Below are positions 7,673 to 17,419 of a stretch of DNA of 64,000 bases, in pieces. The stretch's first letter is position 1, and each line of letters starts with the position of its first letter. The stretch spans positions 1-64,000 of the forward strand of contig JAEOTZ010000021.1 of NCBI GenBank assembly GCA_016839585.1, written 5' to 3'. The notes below the pieces were generated by a model. It did no database searches. It saw only the letters and a list, made by a program, of their open reading frames with translations, and had not been told where the DNA came from. Both the position numbers and the translations under genes were made by a program. Source of the stretch: Promethearchaeota archaeon (GTDB taxonomy: Archaea; Asgardarchaeota; Lokiarchaeia; Sigyniarchaeales; SOKP01).

Positions 7673-10600
7673 ATGGCTGAAATGAAAAAAGACGAAACAC
7701 TATTAGAAAAAGCACAGTTAGAAGAAAATAATTACAATTGGAAAGAAGCTGCATTTTTGTATGAATCAGCTGTCAATTACTTCTTAGAAAAGGATATGAT
7801 TGATAAGGTTGCATTTGCTTATAAAAAACTGGGCTTTACTAATGTAATGGTCTCAGAAACAGTAGATTCAGCTATTGATTTAAGGAATAATTGTAAAAAT
7901 GCTATTAATGCCTATGATAAAGCAATAAAAATATATAATCAGATTGGTTCCAATGAAGAAGAATTGGAGTGTATGGGAGAAAAATTATATGCTCAAATAT
8001 TTATCTCAAAATCTATTGAGGAAATAAAGAATTCGCTTAAAGATGCATTTAATATCTTCCTTGAAGCTAGTAAATTGTACTCTCAAAAAGGAGACAATGA
8101 AAGTAAAGCAAGAACTCTGAGTAGAGCTTTATTCTGCATAGGCTGGCTAGTAAATTATCTATCTGAAGAATCCGAATATGATCTTTTCTATGAAAATTAT
8201 TTAGACTTAATAAATAAATCTTTGAAAATTGCTATAGAAGTTAAAAATATCAGATATATAAGTGAAAATATAAATGGTATAGTACTATTTTATTTCTTTC
8301 AAATCTTTTTTAAGAATTTTAAAAAAGATGATAATTTTAAAAACCTAATGATTAATCTAATGAAAAATGTTAGTGATATCCTAGATCTATTTAGAGATTT
8401 TGAAGATGATAGAGCATTTAGCATGATATATTTTACTTATGGGCAGATATATTGTGCTTATGCCAGTCATTTTATTAAAAAAGAGATAGAACAGAGGGAT
8501 TGGTCAAATAAAGGAATCAATCTACTTGAAAAAGCTTTAGATTACGCAAGAAAAGCTAATAATAAGCCTTTAATAATCGCATCAATATTTTATATCGACT
8601 GGTGGGCTTTTTATTTTCGAAGAGTAAATTATGTTCAAAAAAGAATTTATAGTGATGTCAATGAAATGTTAAAACTAGGAAAGATTTTTTCTGAATTCTT
8701 TAATCACTTAGGTTTCTATGCATATTTTTTCCCAGTTTTCTATTATGGTAATATGTCTCAAAGAAGCTTCTTTACTATTCGCCAAAGAAAAACCTATGCT
8801 AAACAAGGTATAAAATATGCAAAAGAAGCATTAAGGTTAATCCCTGATTTACCTTACTCCGCATGGCCTTATCAGATGTTAACATACTGTTATTCAGAAT
8901 TAACACATCTTTCCAGTTTAAAAGATGAACAGAAGAAATATTCTGATAAAATGTTTAGTTATGCTCAAAAAGCAGTGAAGATAGGTGAAAAATTTGAAGG
9001 TGGACTGGCTCGAGCAGCTGGTTATTCTTCGATGTATAGAGCATATAAAACTCAAGCAGACTTTGCTATTGATAAAGAAAATAAGATAAGCATGTTATCT
9101 TCAGCTGCTAAGGTGGCTAAACAATATTTAGAATATACACCAGAATCTTACACAATAGAGTTGATAGGACAAATACGATTAGGTTTACTGTTAGAAGAAA
9201 TTGGAATAATTTCAGGAAACATAGAACCTTTAGAACAAGCAAAAGATATTTTTTTTAATTTGATTAATGAAAGCACTGCGAGTGGTCAATATTCTTATAC
9301 AGCTGCTACATGTGAATATATTGCACGTATAGAAGATAGATTAGGTAATAATAAATCTTCTGCTGAATTATATAATAAAGCTCAAGATTTTTATTCTAAA
9401 TCATTAAAAAATATCAAATACAAACCTCTTAAGGAACGAACTAAAGAAAAAATATCGTATGCGGAAGCTTGGGCTTTAATAGAGATCGCCAAGTTATATC
9501 ATAAAGAAGAGAACCATATTAATGCCAAAGACAGTTATGAAAAAGCTTGTCAAATCCTAAAAAGTTTACCTAGTTATAATTTCGAGGCTTCATATTATTA
9601 TGCTTGGATTTTTATAGAAGAAGCTGAATCCTTAAGTAAACAAGGAAAACATTCAGATGCTATAGAAAAATATACAGCTAGTAGCAAGTATTTTAATGAT
9701 GCATTAAATGTATTGGATAATGTTACACAGAAATCCAAGGATAAAATGGAAATAGAACGTATTAAAAAACTGATTAATGTAGCTAAAATTAGAATTAATT
9801 ATTGTAATGCTAGAGCAGATGTTGAAAATGCGAGAATTTTAGGGAAAAAGGGAGAGCATCTTGTAGCAGGAGAAAAATTTTCTATAGCGGCTTCGCAATT
9901 CAAATATATATGTACAAAGTTTGAAATAGAAAGGGAACGAAGAGAATTAGAAGCAATATATTACCTTTGCAAAGCTTGGGAAAATATGGAACTCGCAGAG
10001 AACTCTGAGGATTTTCAAAAGTACTCAAATGCCTCATCCTTATTTGATAAAGCCAGTAATCTATTCAGTGAAAATAAATTAAAAATGCTCTCTTTAGGTA
10101 ATTCTGCTTTCTGCCTAGCTTTAGAACTTGGTTGTAAATTTGATGAAACTACAAAAACAGAAGTAAAAGCAGAATTATATCCAAGAATTAAAATAATGAT
10201 TAGAAAAGCGGCTACTTCTTATAGAAAAGGTGGTTTTGAAAGTGGAGCCGAATGGGCATTAGCAACATCAACATATTTTGATGCAAGTTGGCATTTAATT
10301 AAAGCAGACCAAGAAGTAGAACTTGAGGAAAAAAATAAACATTTAGAAGTAGGATCTGGCTTTCTTAAGTCTGCTGCCGAACTTTTCGCTAAAGCAGGTT
10401 ATAAAAATAAAGAAAAAGAGCTCTTAGAAATATTAGATATGGTATTGAAAGAGAAAAAAATAATTGTTTCAGCTTTAAATACGATAATACAACCATCTAT
10501 AACAAAAAGTACTGTTGGTATAATAGCTCCAGCTTGCCCTGTTGAAACCAGTCAATCTCCAAAATTAAGTGATGTACGGAGTTATACACAAGAATATGAT

Positions 10601-11503
10601 TTAGTAGAGACTAAAATAGTAATTAAAGAGAAATATAAATTAATTTATAAAGATTTATTAAAGGAGCAACCTGAAAAACAAATTGATAAATTTAGAGTGG
10701 GAATTGCTCAAATTGGTATTTCTAATACTGTAGATACATTAAATGAGTTTTATGATGAAAAATCTACAGGTCTATTAACTCTTAAAGAAGAGAAAGTTGA
10801 CGAGATTAAATTAATAATAAAGGAAATGATTGATAAGGCTCACAAAGCGAGTGTAGACATTTTACTTTTTCCAGAAATGACAGTAGATCTCAAATATAAG
10901 CAATTTCTTGAAGATCTCTTAAATCTTGCTAAAATATATGAAATGTATATTATCCCTGGCTCATATCACAACATTGATACAAAAAGCAATGTGAGTTCAG
11001 TTATTGGTCCAGAAGGGATTCTCTGGCACCAAGAAAAGCATATCCCTGCCATTATAAGTCTTCAGAAAGGCAAATTTAAGGAGGGAATAGAAACAAGTAA
11101 TCTTCCACGAAACACAATCATATGTAATACTAAATATGGAAGAATAGTAATTGCTATTTGTCGCGATTTTCTTGATATGGATTTAAGAGTAGAGTTAAAA
11201 AACTTCGAGCCTCCTGTTGATATTATATTAAATCCCGCTTTTACACCTGTTACAGCTGATTTCAAAGCTGTTCATTTTGATGCTCGTAGATCAATTTATG
11301 CTTACACTTTCTTTGCAAATGTTGCAGACTATGGGAATTCCCTCATATATACACCAGAAAAAGAACGTATTGAAAGAACAATATCACCTAAAGAAGAAGG
11401 ATTAATTTATAAAGATGTTGATCTCTTTAAACTGCGTTCAGAAAGGAAAAAATGGCAGAAAATAAAAGAGACTGAAAAACGTTTCATTCAGAGTACGAGA
11501 TAG
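7673..11503 (+). CDS. TPR-repeat protein fused to a C-terminal nitrilase-superfamily hydrolase
   Basis: A 1276-aa protein. Residues 1 to about 960 are helical repeats of TPR/SNAP-like type, many containing A-x4-Y-x-A-x4 (WKEAAFLYESAVNYF, INAKDSYEKACQIL, SDAIEKYTASSKYF). Residues 1005-1265 form a carbon-nitrogen hydrolase domain opening with FRVGIAQIG at F1007. Its catalytic triad is intact: E1068 in FPEM, K1122 in WHQEKH and C1163 in ICRD. Superfamily members hydrolyse amides or nitriles or transfer acyl groups; the substrate is unknown. A GGTGG run (7668-7672) abuts ATG 7673 and is better spaced for ATG 7682, so the true start may be two or three codons later. No signal peptide or membrane helix is seen. 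Confidence 0.85.
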   Translation: MAEMKKDETLLEKAQLEENNYNWKEAAFLYESAVNYFLEKDMIDKVAFAYKKLGFTNVMVSETVDSAIDLRNNCKNAINAYDKAIKIYNQIGSNEEELECMGEKLYAQIFISKSIEEIKNSLKDAFNIFLEASKLYSQKGDNESKARTLSRALFCIGWLVNYLSEESEYDLFYENYLDLINKSLKIAIEVKNIRYISENINGIVLFYFFQIFFKNFKKDDNFKNLMINLMKNVSDILDLFRDFEDDRAFSMIYFTYGQIYCAYASHFIKKEIEQRDWSNKGINLLEKALDYARKANNKPLIIASIFYIDWWAFYFRRVNYVQKRIYSDVNEMLKLGKIFSEFFNHLGFYAYFFPVFYYGNMSQRSFFTIRQRKTYAKQGIKYAKEALRLIPDLPYSAWPYQMLTYCYSELTHLSSLKDEQKKYSDKMFSYAQKAVKIGEKFEGGLARAAGYSSMYRAYKTQADFAIDKENKISMLSSAAKVAKQYLEYTPESYTIELIGQIRLGLLLEEIGIISGNIEPLEQAKDIFFNLINESTASGQYSYTAATCEYIARIEDRLGNNKSSAELYNKAQDFYSKSLKNIKYKPLKERTKEKISYAEAWALIEIAKLYHKEENHINAKDSYEKACQILKSLPSYNFEASYYYAWIFIEEAESLSKQGKHSDAIEKYTASSKYFNDALNVLDNVTQKSKDKMEIERIKKLINVAKIRINYCNARADVENARILGKKGEHLVAGEKFSIAASQFKYICTKFEIERERRELEAIYYLCKAWENMELAENSEDFQKYSNASSLFDKASNLFSENKLKMLSLGNSAFCLALELGCKFDETTKTEVKAELYPRIKIMIRKAATSYRKGGFESGAEWALATSTYFDASWHLIKADQEVELEEKNKHLEVGSGFLKSAAELFAKAGYKNKEKELLEILDMVLKEKKIIVSALNTIIQPSITKSTVGIIAPACPVETSQSPKLSDVRSYTQEYDLVETKIVIKEKYKLIYKDLLKEQPEKQIDKFRVGIAQIGISNTVDTLNEFYDEKSTGLLTLKEEKVDEIKLIIKEMIDKAHKASVDILLFPEMTVDLKYKQFLEDLLNLAKIYEMYIIPGSYHNIDTKSNVSSVIGPEGILWHQEKHIPAIISLQKGKFKEGIETSNLPRNTIICNTKYGRIVIAICRDFLDMDLRVELKNFEPPVDIILNPAFTPVTADFKAVHFDARRSIYAYTFFANVADYGNSLIYTPEKERIERTISPKEEGLIYKDVDLFKLRSERKKWQKIKETEKRFIQSTR

Positions 11504-11534
11504 AATAAATCTATTTTGCTTATAATTTTAAAAA

Positions 11535-12836
11535 CTAATCGATTTTTGCACCACATATAGGACAATTTTTTGGATTATGAAGTTGGAGTGTTGCACCACA
11601 AATTTTACATAGTTTTACTGTTCCTCTTTTCTTTGGAGGATTTAACGTTGTAATGGAAATGTGTTCTTCAAATTCAACCGAAGGTGTTAATTTTTCATCT
11701 GAAATCTGAGTTACTGATTCTCTTATCTTATTATTGTTATTAACCTTTACTTCTATCTCCCTACCAAAAAACCCTCCTACTCGCACTTTTTTCGTCATGT
11801 CTTGTCGTGGAATAGAAGGAGGTTTTAAAGATTTTAACTCTATTTCCTCCACTTCTCCATATAGATCTTGCTCTATTTCTTCTTCTACAGCTTGCTCAAT
11901 TATAGGTATTTCTTTTAATTCCTCTTCCAATTCTTCCTCATAGACCATTTTGACAAATTCTTCATCAAGTTTTAGCAATGTATGGCATTGAGGGCAATTA
12001 AAAATATGCATAAAACCAATATTTTTAGCAAGTGAGTACTTTGCTGCACAACAACTATGAAATTTAGTATTACAGTTAAAACATTTATGTATCTCATCAG
12101 AATGGGCTTCACAAATTGGACAAACTTCTTGTTCACAGATTGTACAAATTTCTTCATCATCAGGAGAGAGGGTGATTAAATCTACTGCCAATTTTTCATA
12201 AAAAATCTGATCTTCTACTAATATTTGATCTTCTTCATCGGTGTGAATTATTTTAAATTCTTTTTTGCTTTGAACTAATGATCCAAGAATATTGTGGAAG
12301 AGTTTTTCATCAGTGCAATAAAAAGTCCCACCATGTGTTTCACTTGAAATCACTTTCAGTTTGACATCATCATTATAGAATTTCTTGTCTCCAACTCGAA
12401 TAATATCAATAAAAGCTGAAAATTTTTTTGCTTTAATCAACAAATCATAAAGAGCTAAATGATACTCCTCAGATAATTTACTAGGAGAATCTGAAATAAT
12501 TATAACACGATAGTCTTTTTTAGCTTTTTGACTTCTTCTAAAAATGTAAGCAAGAATTTCATATAAGCCATTTTCTAAATAGCTATGTTCGACTTCGCGA
12601 GTGCCCCACGCGTCATTTATGGTATTTAAAACTGTTTCTGTTTCCTTTAAATCGTAAGCAGTAATAGGATTATCATCTTTCTGAAAAAATACTATACCAT
12701 AAGAGCTTAAAGCGTTAAATTTATTCTTTTCTTTAATAAATGCTCCAATGGCTTTCAGTAGTGGCTTTTTCTTTAGAAAATTCGTCGTTAAATCTATGTA
12801 AAATATGAATTCCTCAGAATTTATGGTCGTTAACAT
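11535..12836 (-). CDS. vWA-like protein with PHD/RING-like C4HC3 finger and C-terminal zinc ribbon
   Basis: A 433-aa protein. Residues 1-195 have a von Willebrand A-type layout: FIFYIDLTTNF, then IIISDSPS, then FIDIIRVGD. The MIDAS motif is degraded (DLTTN instead of DxSxS). Residues 231-284 hold a zinc finger: C231, C234, C239, C242, C252, C255, H260, C263, C281 and C284. From C239 on, the spacing is C-x2-C-x9-C-x2-C-x4-H-x2-C-x17-C-x2-C, the C4HC3 order of PHD and some RING fingers. An acidic linker (292-335) leads to KVRVGGFFG at 350-358. The protein ends with a zinc ribbon (C410, C413, C425, C428). It is a paralog of the next gene. A ubiquitin-ligase or reader-type role is inference. Confidence 0.75.
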   Translation of the reverse strand: MLTTINSEEFIFYIDLTTNFLKKKPLLKAIGAFIKEKNKFNALSSYGIVFFQKDDNPITAYDLKETETVLNTINDAWGTREVEHSYLENGLYEILAYIFRRSQKAKKDYRVIIISDSPSKLSEEYHLALYDLLIKAKKFSAFIDIIRVGDKKFYNDDVKLKVISSETHGGTFYCTDEKLFHNILGSLVQSKKEFKIIHTDEEDQILVEDQIFYEKLAVDLITLSPDDEEICTICEQEVCPICEAHSDEIHKCFNCNTKFHSCCAAKYSLAKNIGFMHIFNCPQCHTLLKLDEEFVKMVYEEELEEELKEIPIIEQAVEEEIEQDLYGEVEEIELKSLKPPSIPRQDMTKKVRVGGFFGREIEVKVNNNNKIRESVTQISDEKLTPSVEFEEHISITTLNPPKKRGTVKLCKICGATLQLHNPKNCPICGAKID

Positions 12837-12987
12837 TTTATCATCAAAATCAATTCTAATTTAAACGCATATTAAAAAGTTATACAAGAATAATAATTGA
12901 AATTGTATTTATTTTTATTTATATTATTAAAATCTGTATTTTTATATTAAACAAAAGTATTATTAATAAGAATTTAATAATTTCAAG

Positions 12988-14304
12988 TTATAATTTAGTT
13001 CCACAATTCGGACATTTGAATTGTTCATTCGATGTTATCTGTGTTCCACATTCCGGACAAATCCTAAAACGGGGTTCCTTTTTCTTATCATTTAATTGGT
13101 GATTTATTGGTTCTTTAGATTCACTGATTTCTGTTTTTAAAGCAGGTTCTAAAGAAGTTTTAATAGTTTTTTCATATACTATTTTATCTCCTACTTTCTT
13201 CACTGTATAAACCTTTCCAAAGAATCCACCGATCCGAACTTTTCTAGGTTTTTCATCAGATAGTTGGTCTTTTAACGGATACATTTTTTCCTCTTCTGCT
13301 TTTTCTAATTCAAATGAAGGTTCTTTCATCTCTTCGATCTCAAATATTTTCTCTGATTCGCCTATTTCTAGAAAATTTTTTACAGATTTTATTTTAGGGT
13401 CAGATGTAGAAGCTTCAACAATTAAATTTTGATCAATTTGAAGTAGAACATCACAATCTGGATTTGGACATCTAAATATATGGGGTATACCAACATTGTT
13501 ATGAATTGTATAATTAGTAACACAACACTGATGAAAGCTAATGTTGCATGAATCACATAATAAAGGAATATCACTAAGTTCTCCACAGATTGGACAAATT
13601 TCTTCACGACAGAAATGACATTTTAAACCTGTTGCATTAACAGATTCTTTTAGTTTCCGAGCTAATTTATCATAAAAAGCAAAATCTTCTTTACTAATTT
13701 TTATATGATCTGGGCGATCTGCAAAAGTGCTTACTAGTTGTTTAGTTTTTACTAACTTTTTTATAACATCAGAAAACTCTTTTCTATCTTGTACATAAAA
13801 GATTCCTCCCTTAGTATCACTTGCCAATACATTTAATTTTACATCGTCACTAAAAAACCTAGTTCCCTTCTCAGAGATTCTTATTATGTCTATAAAAGTG
13901 GGAAAATATTTTATTTTTGATACTAAATTAAATAGTGCTTCTTGATATTCACTACCAAGATCACTAGGAGTATCTGTAATAATAATTACTCGGTTATATT
14001 TTGATTTTTTCCTTACGGTTTCAGCTATATAAGAGAAAATATAAAATAAACCATTTTCAAAAAAACTTGTCTTTTTGGGTCTAAACTTCCAATTTTCTTC
14101 AATAGCATTAGTAATTATACTAGCTTCTTTTTTATCAGTTATGAAAATAGGATTTCCTCTTTCTTGAAAAATAAGAAGAGAATAATGACCCTTTATATTA
14201 GCTTTATTCTTTTCCTCAATATAATATTTAATAGCTTTTATAAGTTCTTTCTTTCTCAACATCTCCTTAGTTAAATCTAAGTAAAAATAAATATCTTCAG
14301 TCAT
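12988..14304 (-). CDS. vWA-like protein with PHD/RING-like C4HC3 finger and C-terminal zinc ribbon (paralog)
   Basis: This is a paralog of the preceding protein with the same order of parts. I chose ATG 14304, which has GTGAG 4 nt upstream; the frame also extends to TTG 14325. Counting from 14325: the vWA-like domain spans 10-200 (IYFYLDLTKEM, VIIITDTPSD, FIDIIRISE). The finger runs C236, C239, C244, C247, C257, C260, H265, C268, C286, C291, with a very PHD-like core LLCDSCNISFHQCC. KVRIGGFFG lies at 362-370 and the zinc ribbon at C423, C426, C438, C441. The two genes are tandem on one strand, 151 nt apart, so probably separately initiated. No membrane segment is present. Confidence 0.75.
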   Translation of the reverse strand: MTEDIYFYLDLTKEMLRKKELIKAIKYYIEEKNKANIKGHYSLLIFQERGNPIFITDKKEASIITNAIEENWKFRPKKTSFFENGLFYIFSYIAETVRKKSKYNRVIIITDTPSDLGSEYQEALFNLVSKIKYFPTFIDIIRISEKGTRFFSDDVKLNVLASDTKGGIFYVQDRKEFSDVIKKLVKTKQLVSTFADRPDHIKISKEDFAFYDKLARKLKESVNATGLKCHFCREEICPICGELSDIPLLCDSCNISFHQCCVTNYTIHNNVGIPHIFRCPNPDCDVLLQIDQNLIVEASTSDPKIKSVKNFLEIGESEKIFEIEEMKEPSFELEKAEEEKMYPLKDQLSDEKPRKVRIGGFFGKVYTVKKVGDKIVYEKTIKTSLEPALKTEISESKEPINHQLNDKKKEPRFRICPECGTQITSNEQFKCPNCGTKL

Positions 14305-14383
14305 TATTCTCACATCACAATCCAAACTTCAGTTAAACTTCACTTAATAATTAATAATCATAAAAATAAAACTTCTTTAAAAA

Positions 14384-14395
14384 CTTTTTATAAAA
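14384..14395. promoter_or_regulatory. candidate divergent promoter element
   Basis: CTTTTTATAAAA, a nearly palindromic TATA-like sequence, lies between the divergent vWA gene and the TrmB-like gene, about 80-95 nt from each start. Its symmetry means it could serve either strand. The evidence is motif and position only. Confidence 0.25.
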
Positions 14396-14486
14396 GATAA
14401 ATAATTAAAAAAATAGTTATTAATAAAAAATCATATGGTTTATAAATTTATTAGTAGATCCCAAAAAAAATGTGTGATATTTCAAT

Positions 14487-16487
14487 ATGGATGAATTTTT
14501 AAAACAAATAGGGCTTTCAGATAATGCTATAGAAATATATATTAAATCATTAGGAAGAACCTCTCTTACGTATTATGAACTCTACTCAATAGTTCCAAAA
14601 ATATCTGAAGAGGAATTTAAAAATTGTATTAATGAGCTTATAGATTCCGACTTAATAATTCAATTGATCCCTCAAAAACCGGAAATCCTTTTAAAATATT
14701 TAACTATTCCTCCTTTTGGACCAATAATTACTTATTACGAAAACATTGATGCGAATTTAACAAACATTAAAAATTCAATTCAGGAATTAATAGCTAATTC
14801 GTTAAAACAAATTTTTAAGAGTAATAGAATAGTTGATATGGATTCGGTTTTCACCGTTTTTCAAGAAATTAAAAAGGATATTGAAGAAGATACTATTATT
14901 CAAAAAAGAGAAATTGAAGATATTTTTGAGGGTATGGAGGATCTGAATAAGCTTAAAAAGGAACTTTCTGAAATTCATCAACAGATTAAAAGTATAACAC
15001 AAACTCAATTTTCAGATCTATTAAAATTAATTTCAAATCTTAAAGATGATTTAACTAAAAAAATTAATTCATTAGAGTTTAAAAAATATAAGAAAGAAAT
15101 TATAGAGATAATTGAAGAATTATTTAAAGCAAGATTAGATGAGATGTTAGGAAATTTTATTAATAAATTACATAATCAAATAGAAGATGAGTTTAGTAAT
15201 ACAAATAAATCTACTGATAATATTATGGAATCTGTTTTTCAATATCGTGAAGATTTTAAAATACTACTCTTAAACATGTTAAATAATTTTGAAACAAAAA
15301 TGAATACTATTTTCGGAATGATTAAAGATAATAAAGAAAATCTTGTAAATGAAATTCAAGCCCTTGAAAGCAAAATCACAGAGAATTTAAATGCTATAGT
15401 TAGAAATTCCATAAATGAAGTCTCAAAATTAAACAAACCTATTGAAAGTGTGATGAAAAATAGTTTTGAGATGTTGATTTCTTCTGATAAGGCATTGATT
15501 AATGATATTTGGATGATAAGGAGTATAACTAATGTTAATGAAGAGATTCAAAAGTTAATAAATAACACAAATAAAACTCTAGTTATTATTATTCCTAATC
15601 TTGAAAATCACCTAGCAATTGAACATTTTGGAAAACAATTTGGAAATTTAAAAATAAAGATCGCCTCTTCAGAAGCACACACTAATAGTCTTGTTAAGAA
15701 ATTAAAAAACATAAAAAATTTAGAGTATAAAACTCTGCAAAATGAAAATATAATTGCTTTGAAAGGGGATGATAATCATATCGTTATAGGTTTAATCCAA
15801 GATAATCAAAAAGAACCTCTAGAAGATTTTATTGGATTTGGGAGTAATTTTAAACCTTTAATAAAAATATTCGAGCCTATTATAGATACTACATGGGCAG
15901 CAGCCTATTCAGATACTTATTATGCGACTCAACAAACAAAAATTCAAACAACAGCCCCAAAGAAAGTTACTGCAATAAAGCCAGCAGTAATTAAGGAAGT
16001 AAAACCTATAACTCCTACAAAAACGAAGCCCATTAAAACTAATGTAGTATCCACTAAAAAAAAACTAGAAAAAGAAATTCCGAAACAGGTTAAAGAACCT
16101 ATTAAAATTCAAGAGAAAACTACTCCAAAACCTCTAGAAGTCACTACTGAAAACTCAACACCTAAGGAGAAAATTACAGATTTAACTCAAAAACTAAAGA
16201 AAAATTTAACTATACTCCCGAAAGCTGGTGATGAAGCAGGTATGTTTATCAATGATGCTTTTAATAGTCTTATTTTGCAATTGAATAATTTAAAGGGAGA
16301 AGACTTTAGTATAGAATTGCAAAAAATAGCGGACTTAATTCTAGAGAAAAAGGGTTTCTCAGTTATTTTACACCAATTAAGAAGTACAATAAATGAATAT
16401 AAAACACATTATAAATTGTTAAATAAAAATGAAAAAAATCAAATAGTCGAATTTATTAATAATTGGAAGCAGAAATTATTTCAATAA
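14487..16487 (+). CDS. TrmB-like winged-helix protein with long coiled coil
   Basis: A 666-aa protein. Residues 1-75 form a TrmB-type winged helix: the LKQIGLSDNAIEIYIKSLG opening is that of archaeal sugar-responsive TrmB regulators. Residues 90-340 are long amphipathic helices of coiled-coil character. Residues 345-470 (NEEIQKLINNTNKTLVIIIP, then IKIASSEAH) resemble the phospholipase D-like effector domain of TrmB, without HKD catalytic motifs. A Lys/Pro/Thr-rich linker (490-565) precedes a final helical domain (570-666). The insertion of a coiled coil between the DNA-binding and effector-like parts is unusual; it may act as a structural rather than transcriptional protein. Confidence 0.6.
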   Translation: MDEFLKQIGLSDNAIEIYIKSLGRTSLTYYELYSIVPKISEEEFKNCINELIDSDLIIQLIPQKPEILLKYLTIPPFGPIITYYENIDANLTNIKNSIQELIANSLKQIFKSNRIVDMDSVFTVFQEIKKDIEEDTIIQKREIEDIFEGMEDLNKLKKELSEIHQQIKSITQTQFSDLLKLISNLKDDLTKKINSLEFKKYKKEIIEIIEELFKARLDEMLGNFINKLHNQIEDEFSNTNKSTDNIMESVFQYREDFKILLLNMLNNFETKMNTIFGMIKDNKENLVNEIQALESKITENLNAIVRNSINEVSKLNKPIESVMKNSFEMLISSDKALINDIWMIRSITNVNEEIQKLINNTNKTLVIIIPNLENHLAIEHFGKQFGNLKIKIASSEAHTNSLVKKLKNIKNLEYKTLQNENIIALKGDDNHIVIGLIQDNQKEPLEDFIGFGSNFKPLIKIFEPIIDTTWAAAYSDTYYATQQTKIQTTAPKKVTAIKPAVIKEVKPITPTKTKPIKTNVVSTKKKLEKEIPKQVKEPIKIQEKTTPKPLEVTTENSTPKEKITDLTQKLKKNLTILPKAGDEAGMFINDAFNSLILQLNNLKGEDFSIELQKIADLILEKKGFSVILHQLRSTINEYKTHYKLLNKNEKNQIVEFINNWKQKLFQ

Positions 16488-16492
16488 TTTTA

Positions 16493-17275
16493 TTATTGGG
16501 AAGTTTTTTCCTTATTTCTAATCGTTATCATATAAATAAGAAATCCTCTGATAAAAAAGATTAATATATATAGAAAACAACCAAGAAAAAATATTGAAAC
16601 AATAAGTGAAATTAATTTCTCTGGATTCAGAATTCCAATAATCCCGAAAATTGGACAAAGGGGGGCAACAATCAAGAAGGTTATATAGACACTCTTATCT
16701 TTTTCAGCAAACCTTATATAAGTAGTTATATTAAACCATCCGATTAATATCATGAAAAAAGGAATCAAATAAGAAGAAAGTGGAAGAAATGGATAATCTA
16801 TGCCTCCCATTGCAAATGCATAAAAGTAATTTGCATAAAAAAAAGTAATTAATGATAAAGCACTTAACGGAGTAGGCACCCCGGTATAACCTGGAATTTT
16901 GGAGATATTAAATCTTGCTAACCTGAGTATTGCTCCTAATGCGAAACAAATAGAACCAATTACTATGAAAATGTCTATATATCCACCTGTTTTAAAAGCT
17001 TGATAAGTTAAAACTGCGGGAGTTATCCCAAAAGTTAAAGAATCGCTTAAAGAATCCAATTCCTTACCCATTTCGTTTATTGTACCCGTTTTACGCGCAA
17101 TATAACCATCAATTAGATCTGTCCCAAGTGTTATGGATATAAGAAAAAATCCTAAAGATAGAAATGGATGAGTTCCTATACATGCACATACTAATGCTAT
17201 AAATCCAAGCGTAGTACCCATAAGCGTTATAAAATCTTTGAATTTCAATAGATTAGGGATACTTGGGGTTGACAT
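16493..17275 (-). CDS. CDP-alcohol phosphatidyltransferase, phosphatidyl/archaetidylserine synthase-like
   Basis: A 260-aa membrane enzyme. The CDP-alcohol phosphotransferase signature is complete: D53-x2-D56-G57-x2-A60-R61-x8-G70-x3-D74-x3-D78. The sequence around it (TGTINEMGKELDSLSDSLTFG) is of the PssA type, which transfers a phosphatidyl or archaetidyl group from the CDP-lipid to serine. About seven or eight hydrophobic helices follow. It acts in the cytoplasmic membrane. It is convergent with the TrmB-like gene (5 nt apart) and divergent from the scramblase-fold protein. Other CDP-alcohol transferases, for example glycerol- or inositol-phosphate synthases, are less likely given the LSDSLTFG segment. 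Confidence 0.85.
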   Translation of the reverse strand: MSTPSIPNLLKFKDFITLMGTTLGFIALVCACIGTHPFLSLGFFLISITLGTDLIDGYIARKTGTINEMGKELDSLSDSLTFGITPAVLTYQAFKTGGYIDIFIVIGSICFALGAILRLARFNISKIPGYTGVPTPLSALSLITFFYANYFYAFAMGGIDYPFLPLSSYLIPFFMILIGWFNITTYIRFAEKDKSVYITFLIVAPLCPIFGIIGILNPEKLISLIVSIFFLGCFLYILIFFIRGFLIYMITIRNKEKTSQ

Positions 17276-17370
17276 TCTATTTTCCTAATTAATTTATTAT
17301 GTATTAATTAAGCCTTATTGAATAAAAAGATTTTCTTAAGAAAAATCTAAGTCTCCTTCATTTCCTTAAC

Positions 17371-17380
17371 TTTATAAAAG
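17371..17380 (+). promoter_or_regulatory. candidate TATA box of the LURP-one gene
   Basis: TTTATAAAAG lies about 45 nt before the ATG at 17420, which would put the transcription start near 17400. Purine-poor DNA follows and no clear Shine-Dalgarno is seen, so a short leader is likely. Confidence 0.35.
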
Positions 17381-17419
17381 AGAGTTACCATTTTTAGCAT
17401 AATAATTTATAAAAAAAAT

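Noticed and set aside
14487-16487. SMC or Rad50-type ATPase
   Set aside because: Despite the long coiled coil there are no Walker A, Walker B or ABC signature motifs.
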